This document shows, in pieces, positions 6,786-11,176 of a stretch of 11,176 nt of DNA. Source of the DNA: Bacillota bacterium (GTDB taxonomy: Bacteria > Bacillota > Negativicutes > Sporomusales > Sporomusaceae); contig JAEZVB010000147.1 in NCBI GenBank assembly GCA_023443285.1, positions 1 through 11,176 of the forward strand. Reading direction: 5' to 3'. A program made the translations under genes and the position numbers. The notes below the pieces were generated by a model, which worked only from the letters and a program-made list of their open reading frames with translations, was not told the origin of the DNA and searched no databases. Positions within the stretch are counted from its first letter, which is position 1. Every line of letters starts with the position of its first letter.

Positions 6786-7868
6786 TTATAGGTCAAAAAG
6801 AGTCCTTAAGTCTGTTGGGCTTAGCCATTGTTCCTGCCAGAATAAGCCTTCATCCTTTAGCCAGATATAGCCTTTTTGCAGCGGGTACAGCAAAGCCCGA
6901 CCCCACGGACAGATAGCCTTGGGCCACCAAGGCTCATTTCTGTTGCGGGCTTGTAAGCTCATCAACTGAGTAAAAACGCAGCGGCCAAGGCTTGTGCTGT
7001 AGTCTAGTATGAAAGAACTTTGCCGGAAGATTTCATAGGCCGTTAGTGTTAATTTGACGGATTCTGTGAATATCTCTAGACTGTGGGCAGGCAGGTAGCC
7101 GTGATTAAAGAGCGCGGCTGCTACATCCTGGGGAACATCGGTTCGTAAGTGACGTTTGATTGATAGAACAACTAATTGAACATAACCGGCGTTGATACGG
7201 TCTACGGAGTCTGTCTTAGTTAGACTGTGTGAGTGAGTGCGCCAAAACGATAGTTGTTCGGGAATCATTTCCGCCGTGCCAAGACAAATAAGGCGGGAAT
7301 AGAGATCCATGTCTTCCCCGAGCCGGAAAGCCGGGTCATAGCCGCCACAGTTCAAGGCAGCTTGCCTCCGAAACATGACGGTAGAATGCCCGAGGCAATT
7401 GCCGAAAATGAGCCGCCAGCGAATCTCTAGCGTGTTTAGCGCCAACTCTGCTGCGCCGATGAGATTATTATAGTGGTCAATGATGCCAAAATGACTTGCT
7501 AGCAAAACCGTATTCGGATGTTCATCAAGCCAGGCTGCCTGTCTTTCCAGGCGGTGCGGGGCGGCTATATCGTCAGAATCCAAAACCGCGATATATTCAC
7601 CACGTGCTTTGCGAAGTGAGGCCGCTCGGCAGTAGCCGACACCGTGGTTGCTTTCGAAACGTAGTACACGTATACGGTCATCACGGGAGGCATACTGATT
7701 GTAGATTCTGTCGCTGCCATCGACCGACCCATCGTCAACAATAAGAACTTCAAAATCGGTAAAGGTTTGGTTTAGCAGGCTGTCCAAACAGGCCGTAAGG
7801 TAGGGCGCCGAGTTATATACAGTGGTAACGACGGTAACTTTGGGGGTACGGGCTATTGTATTTTCCAT
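6786..7868 (-). CDS. GT2-family glycosyltransferase
   Basis: A 360-residue inverting GT2 enzyme. The catalytic domain begins VTVVTTVYNSAPYL (about 11-24), with VDDGS at 44-48, the metal-binding block LDSDD at 96-100, HSTVMFR near 161-167, and the acceptor/base region GEDMDLYSRL (184-193). The remaining ~160 residues form a helical C-terminal region without obvious membrane spans, so it is probably a soluble enzyme rather than a polymerising synthase. It is first in the minus-strand unit. Two ATGs compete: the one at 7877 abuts AAGGGGG with no spacer, while the one at 7868 has a 9-nt spacer and is chosen. Sampled 60-base blocks are 48-50% G+C, against about 38% in a block from the FkbM gene, hinting at a mosaic origin for the island. 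Confidence 0.92.
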   Translation of the reverse strand: MENTIARTPKVTVVTTVYNSAPYLTACLDSLLNQTFTDFEVLIVDDGSVDGSDRIYNQYASRDDRIRVLRFESNHGVGYCRAASLRKARGEYIAVLDSDDIAAPHRLERQAAWLDEHPNTVLLASHFGIIDHYNNLIGAAELALNTLEIRWRLIFGNCLGHSTVMFRRQAALNCGGYDPAFRLGEDMDLYSRLICLGTAEMIPEQLSFWRTHSHSLTKTDSVDRINAGYVQLVVLSIKRHLRTDVPQDVAAALFNHGYLPAHSLEIFTESVKLTLTAYEIFRQSSFILDYSTSLGRCVFTQLMSLQARNRNEPWWPKAICPWGRALLYPLQKGYIWLKDEGLFWQEQWLSPTDLRTLFDL

Positions 7869-7877
7869 TTTGAGCAT

Positions 7878-7884
7878 CCCCCTT
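7878..7884 (-). promoter_or_regulatory. Shine-Dalgarno site of the GT2 gene
   Basis: Read on the minus strand this is AAGGGGG, one mismatch from AAGGAGG. It directly abuts the ATG at 7877 but is 9 nt from the ATG at 7868, which favours the shorter product. Confidence 0.5.
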
Positions 7885-7908
7885 TCCAGTGCATTGCTTG
7901 CTCCATAT

Positions 7909-7936
7909 CAGAATATGTTTGCTCTGGGGAAAAGGT
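7909..7936 (-). promoter_or_regulatory. Possible sporulation (sigma-K-like) promoter for the minus-strand unit
   Basis: On the minus strand, AC, a 17-nt spacer and CATATTCTG approximate the sigma-K pattern AC-N16/17-CATAnnnTA; the last base does not match. It would start transcription about 25 nt before the GT2 Shine-Dalgarno. The pattern carries little information and could arise by chance. No good sigma-A site was seen here. Confidence 0.2.
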
Positions 7937-7938
7937 GC

Positions 7939-7979
7939 AAAAAATGTACATCCAGTACAAGGCTGCGTGCACTGGATGT
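7939..7979 (-). terminator. Minus-strand hairpin with T-run, no visible upstream gene
   Basis: A perfect 9-bp inverted repeat (7948-7956 with 7971-7979) encloses a 14-nt loop. On the minus strand it is followed shortly by six Ts, the classical intrinsic-terminator shape. The plus-strand side has no T-run. No minus-strand gene precedes it in the window, because the next gene (8096) runs the other way. It is either a leader attenuator for the GT2 unit or the leftover terminator of a lost gene. Confidence 0.6.
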
Positions 7980-8081
7980 CCTTTGATGGGTTAAAAATTC
8001 AGTTATTGCAAAACTCCTTCATTCGGAATAGGCTATAGAGCAATATCCAACATGGCCGCTAAGCAAGGGTAATGCTTGTCT

Positions 8082-8089
8082 GAGGGGGG
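8082..8089 (+). promoter_or_regulatory. Shine-Dalgarno site supporting a TTG start
   Basis: GAGGGGGG ends 6 nt before the TTG at 8096, an optimal distance, and no in-frame ATG lies nearby. This supports TTG as the true start codon. Confidence 0.65.
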
Positions 8090-8095
8090 ATAATT

Positions 8096-9052
8096 TTGAA
8101 TATTTGTTTCGTGTTGTTCTTTAATCATCATTATGACGAAAATCTGAAAAAATTAGATAGTATATACCAGAATAAATTCTCATACATCCGGTATCTTATG
8201 CCTTTTTATAGCGGATTAAGAAAGGACGTAATACCGGTATATGACAGTTCAGAAGTATTTCAGGGTTTTTTTGCGCAGGCTCTGCCGCATATTTATGATG
8301 ACAGATTTACGCATTACATTTTTTTAGCAGATGACCTTTTATTAAATCCCAATATCAATGAAACTAACATACTGGATGCGTTGGGGCTCGATGATGACAC
8401 GGCTTATATAAAAGGGCTGGAAAGCCTAGCAGATGCACATTTTCAGTTCTGGGCACATGCAGTCAAAGGCATTAATGTATTTACAGATTTTTGCTACAAA
8501 AACTCGTTTTGTCATTATCAAAAAGAGCTGCCGTCTTATGAGGAAGCCATTACACGATTTGAGAGACATGGAATTTGTAACTGTACATTGACTGAAAAGA
8601 ATTTCCTTATGCCAGAGGATGCTGCAGCGGCTAAGGAAACCCTAGCCGAATATAGATTCCATGAGCAATTATGTAATAGAGTACTGTTTGCCAGCCTGCA
8701 AAATACAGTAAAAGTGCAAAAGGAAATACCAATGCCCTACCCTTTGGCTAAAGGCTACTCTGACTTAGTTATCATTCCCACAACCGTAGTAAGGGAATTT
8801 TGCAGACTTTGTGGCGTTTTTGCAGCTATGCGATTATTTGCGGAAATTGCAATACCAACCGCTTTGCTGCTTTCTTGTAAAAAATATCGCAACGAGTCTC
8901 ATGCTGGGATAAAGGGCTGTGAATTATGGGATTATGCAACGCGACAAGGGCTTGTTGGGCAATTTCAGGGTCGACTGGATCTCCTGTTAGATAGTCTTTC
9001 AAATACAAACCAACTATACCTGCACCCCGTTAAATTAACAGAGTGGAGGTAG
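8096..9052 (+). CDS. Uncharacterised ADD-motif protein, possible glycosyltransferase
   Basis: A 318-residue protein starting with TTG. The N-terminus MNICFVLFFNHHYDENLKKL looks like the first strand and helix of a nucleotide-sugar-binding fold. IRYLMPFYSG (31-40), VFQGFFAQA (54-62), a strand with HYIFLADDLLLNP (73-85), and YPLAKGYSDLVIIP (215-228) look like conserved blocks. The ADD triad after a hydrophobic strand resembles a metal-binding DXD position. I do not recognise a named family. Cys is unusually frequent (about 11 residues), and no membrane segment is obvious apart from a weakly hydrophobic stretch near 249-260. Its stop (9050-9052) overlaps the Shine-Dalgarno region of the STELLO-like gene, so the two are coupled. 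A role in glycan assembly is inferred from the motif and neighbours. Confidence 0.75.
   Translation: MNICFVLFFNHHYDENLKKLDSIYQNKFSYIRYLMPFYSGLRKDVIPVYDSSEVFQGFFAQALPHIYDDRFTHYIFLADDLLLNPNINETNILDALGLDDDTAYIKGLESLADAHFQFWAHAVKGINVFTDFCYKNSFCHYQKELPSYEEAITRFERHGICNCTLTEKNFLMPEDAAAAKETLAEYRFHEQLCNRVLFASLQNTVKVQKEIPMPYPLAKGYSDLVIIPTTVVREFCRLCGVFAAMRLFAEIAIPTALLLSCKKYRNESHAGIKGCELWDYATRQGLVGQFQGRLDLLLDSLSNTNQLYLHPVKLTEWR
9045..9050 (+). promoter_or_regulatory. Shine-Dalgarno site deciding the STELLO-like gene start
   Basis: GGAGGT lies inside the last codons of the upstream gene and 7 nt before the TTG at 9058. The in-frame GTG at 9043 overlaps this site and cannot use it, so TTG 9058 is the likely start. 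Confidence 0.7.
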
Positions 9053-9057
9053 ACAGC

Positions 9058-10038
9058 TTGAACACTTTTGCTATAATCACCAGTATAAACTATCCTACAC
9101 TTGCGGTTAGTCAGTTTAGTCAAAAAGCAGAAATAAAGACCATAGTTGTTGCCGATAATAAGACTCCTACAGACTGGGTAGCTGCTAACACCCAATTATT
9201 ATCTGTCTCCGAGCAACTGTCGCTGGGTTACCAAATTACTAACTATCTCCCGTGGAATCACTATAGCCGAAAAAACATTGGATATATTTATGCTATAAAA
9301 CATGGTGCAGATATTATTTACGATACAGATGATGATAACATCCCTACTGAGGACTGGTATATACCAGATTTTTCAGGCCGGTTTTCAGTGCTAGCTGAAA
9401 ACCAATCCTTTATAAATATATATCAGTACTTTTCAGAAGATAAAATATGGCCCCGAGGGTTTCCTCTATTATTACTGCGAAATGATTATCAGGAAAGTTT
9501 TACTAACCTTGTTATGCAGCCTGCCCAAATCGGGATATGGCAGGGATTGGCCGATTCCGATCCGGATGTTGACGCAATATACCGGATGACGATAGGAAGC
9601 GAGTGCTTTTTTAAAAAGAAAGAACCCATTGTTTTAGGGCGAGGGACTGTCTGCCCGTTCAATTCCCAGAATACTTTTTTTCAAAAAGAAGCGTATCCGT
9701 TGCTGTATATACCGTCGAGTGTTTCTTTTCGTTTTTGCGATATTTTACGCGGATTAGTCGCTCAGCCGATTCTATGGGCTAAAGGGTTGAAACTAGGGTT
9801 TACTATGGCGACGGTTTTTCAAAAAAGAAATCCGCATAACTTTATGAATGATTTTAAGTCTGAAATTTCTATGTATCTAAATTGTGAAAAAGTAGTATCA
9901 ACTGTGGCTGCCAATATAAAAAGTAATTATTCGGTCAAAGAAAATCTGGTAACTGCTTACGAAAGCTTGGCGAAATTGAAAGTTGTTAAGAGAAGGGAAC
10001 TGGATATAGTAACTGCCTGGGTGAAGAGCATAGAGTAG
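9058..10038 (+). CDS. STELLO-like (DUF288) putative glycosyltransferase
   Basis: A 326-residue protein, counted from TTG 9058. It carries a run of STELLO/DUF288-like blocks in order: ITSINYPT at the N-terminus, SRKNIGYIYAIKHGA (70-84), YDTDDDN (88-94, probable metal/nucleotide-sugar binding), WPRGFPL (131-137), GLADSDPDVDAIYR (163-176), PFNSQNTFF (200-208) and SFRFCDILRGLVAQ (223-236). STELLO proteins are known from plant Golgi, where they affect cellulose synthase assembly; bacterial members are poorly studied. Unlike the plant proteins, this one has no membrane anchor and consists essentially of the GT-A-like domain plus ~90 C-terminal residues. It is the second gene of the plus-strand unit, coupled to the upstream gene through a shared stop/Shine-Dalgarno region. 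The family call is strong; sugar and acceptor are unknown. Confidence 0.87.
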   Translation: MNTFAIITSINYPTLAVSQFSQKAEIKTIVVADNKTPTDWVAANTQLLSVSEQLSLGYQITNYLPWNHYSRKNIGYIYAIKHGADIIYDTDDDNIPTEDWYIPDFSGRFSVLAENQSFINIYQYFSEDKIWPRGFPLLLLRNDYQESFTNLVMQPAQIGIWQGLADSDPDVDAIYRMTIGSECFFKKKEPIVLGRGTVCPFNSQNTFFQKEAYPLLYIPSSVSFRFCDILRGLVAQPILWAKGLKLGFTMATVFQKRNPHNFMNDFKSEISMYLNCEKVVSTVAANIKSNYSVKENLVTAYESLAKLKVVKRRELDIVTAWVKSIE

Positions 10039-10107
10039 CAAGCCAGGGATGTGACCTGCAGAAAATGCAAAAGCAAGACGTACACCATCGTTACTTCCGA
10101 AGAATAA
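10039..10107 (+). other. In-frame CxxC micro-ORF after the STELLO-like stop (possible remnant)
   Basis: After the TAG at 10036 the same frame stays open for 22 codons to TAA at 10105, including TCRKCKSKTYTIVTSEE, which resembles half of a zinc ribbon. A GTG at 10051 could start it, but no correctly spaced Shine-Dalgarno is visible. It may be a decayed small gene, or chance. The rest of this gap (10108-10161) shows no terminator, so read-through into the OGT-like gene is plausible. Confidence 0.2.
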
Positions 10108-10161
10108 AATACTGTGGCAACTGAAAGATGGGCTTGGTTACAGCTTATTGCGGGGGGGCAG

Positions 10162-11176
10162 ATGATGGATGATTCAAATGATTTAGAGATATTTATATCT
10201 GTACTGAAAAATCATGAGGTTTTAGAAACTGTGCAGGTTTCTAAAACCGATGGCTGGGAGACGGTATGGCAGAGGTTTGATGAAACATGTAATTCGGAAG
10301 TATTTAACGATGAGATGGAAAAACGGATATACATAGACCTTTTTTTGCACCAGTGCCTAAGTTCCATTTGTCCAGTTGGGCAAAGCGATATCCTGTTTCA
10401 GATTATTGAGAAATGGTTTAATTACCGGAAGCCGGATAGCCGCTGCGGTCACATTAAAAAGGATGAAAAGATCGCGATGATTCACTTTTTGGTAAAGCTG
10501 CGCGGCTACTTATTGGAATATCTGACAAACACAGTATCGTTGACAATAGATCCAACTAGTTTGAGCGAAGAAAAGCAGCGACTGTTGATTGCCTTGTGGC
10601 GGCAGGTCTTTTTTGAACCTTTTTCGGCTCTATGTCTTTACTGGAATCCACCCAAAAAGGAACAGGACGATTTGAATGAAAGATTTATAGCAGGTGGCTA
10701 CTGCGGCCTTATGGCTGCCAGTATGTTCCTTCCCTTTCAGGCTGACGACTATAACATCGACATTGAGAACCTGCTTGATGCGCAGATACCGGACGGTATT
10801 AAGACCATCCTGATGCTATGGATGGTGAACACACCCTACTTTCATGGAACCGAAAAACATAGGGATAAGCTGCTGCGTTATGTGCCGCCGCTTTGCCAGG
10901 CACTGACCAAGAATCCCCGGATGGTAAAAACATTTTTCTTTTTTCTTTTTGTCCAGGAGGTTATGACCGGCTTGTGGCGATCTTCGTATATCGGGGGAAA
11001 TACGCTGTTGGCTCTTTCGGCTTTTGGTGATTTCATAGCTTTTGTTATGCAGCGATCTTTTTCATTTTCCCAGCCGGAGAGAGTAGTAAAGAAACTAGAA
11101 AATGGCGAAAAAATCCGTATTGGCTACATATCCCGTAATTTCTATAAACAGGCAGTAAGTTTGTATATGGTAAACC
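10162..11176 (+). CDS. OGT/SPINDLY-like glycosyltransferase, N-terminal part (3' partial)
   Basis: The frame is open from ATG 10162 to the window end, giving 338 residues without a stop. The first ~300 residues look helical, with no TPR consensus that I can see. At about residue 318 the motif IRIGYISRNFYKQAVS appears. This resembles the start of the catalytic region of O-GlcNAc transferase/SPINDLY-type GT41 enzymes (pattern L-R-[IV]-G-Y-[VI]-S-x-[DN]-F-x-x-H). The His of that pattern is Gln here (Q330). GT41 enzymes transfer a sugar to Ser/Thr of cytoplasmic proteins, so this gene suggests protein glycosylation. A G-rich tract (GCGGGGGGGC) precedes the ATG; a second ATG follows at 10165, and a GTG at 10114 is a possible upstream start. 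It follows the STELLO-like gene by 123 bp with no terminator between. Most of the catalytic domain lies outside the window. Confidence 0.65.
   Translation, partial: MMDDSNDLEIFISVLKNHEVLETVQVSKTDGWETVWQRFDETCNSEVFNDEMEKRIYIDLFLHQCLSSICPVGQSDILFQIIEKWFNYRKPDSRCGHIKKDEKIAMIHFLVKLRGYLLEYLTNTVSLTIDPTSLSEEKQRLLIALWRQVFFEPFSALCLYWNPPKKEQDDLNERFIAGGYCGLMAASMFLPFQADDYNIDIENLLDAQIPDGIKTILMLWMVNTPYFHGTEKHRDKLLRYVPPLCQALTKNPRMVKTFFFFLFVQEVMTGLWRSSYIGGNTLLALSAFGDFIAFVMQRSFSFSQPERVVKKLENGEKIRIGYISRNFYKQAVSLYMVN

Noticed and set aside
7496..7753. Short ORFs in other frames within the GT2 gene, on both strands
   Set aside because: They are shadows of the GT2 catalytic domain, without independent start signals.
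8006..8039. Sigma-A promoter TTGCAA ... TATAGA for the 8096 unit
   Set aside because: The 22-nt spacing is too long and neither hexamer is close to consensus.
8061..8077. Small hairpin AAGCA...TGCTT before the TTG start at 8096
   Set aside because: Only 5 bp with a 7-nt loop, too weak to claim as a regulatory structure.
9043..9045. GTG as the start of the STELLO-like gene
   Set aside because: It overlaps the GGAGGT site. The TTG at 9058 has a 7-nt spacer, and the family-like sequence begins there.

Overview
This window looks like part of a surface-glycan or glycoprotein island from a low-to-moderate GC Firmicute. The evidence is strong purine-rich Shine-Dalgarno sites, TTG start codons, short intergenic gaps and hairpin terminators. 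A spore-former of the Sporomusa/Pelosinus kind would fit, but the sequence alone does not fix the genus. It holds nine protein-coding genes, two of them cut by the window edges. No tRNA, rRNA, CRISPR array, transposase or integrase was seen.

Layout. (1) Bases 1-1839 (+) are the 3' part of a gene for an Asn/Ile-rich tandem-repeat protein with a Cys-containing, probably beta-rich C-terminal domain, closed by a perfect 15-bp hairpin. (2) Bases 1989-3911 (+) are a two-gene unit: a GT4-like glycosyltransferase that lacks the usual second Glu of the EX7E motif, then an FkbM-family methyltransferase. (3) A perfect 20-bp hairpin at 3934-3978 separates this unit from a convergent four-gene minus-strand unit running from 7868 down to 4058. 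In transcription order that unit encodes a GT2 glycosyltransferase, a canonical GT4 glycosyltransferase, a GT-A-like putative glycosyltransferase and a DUF268 methyltransferase-like protein. (4) A divergent intergenic region (7869-8095) carries a minus-strand hairpin plus T-run that does not end any visible gene. (5) Bases 8096-11176 (+) encode an uncharacterised ADD-motif protein, a bacterial STELLO-like (DUF288) putative glycosyltransferase, and the N-terminal part of what looks like an OGT/SPINDLY-type glycosyltransferase (cut by the right edge).

How the genes may work together (inference). Five to seven glycosyltransferase-like proteins and two methyltransferase-like proteins could build and methylate an oligosaccharide. 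The OGT-like protein suggests that a protein is modified. The adjacent repetitive protein, long and filament-like with many Asn/Thr/Ser residues, is the obvious candidate acceptor. No polymerase, flippase or ABC transporter is visible, which fits cytoplasmic protein glycosylation better than capsule export. Two of the families here (STELLO/DUF288 and DUF268) are little studied in bacteria, and the ADD-motif family is unnamed.
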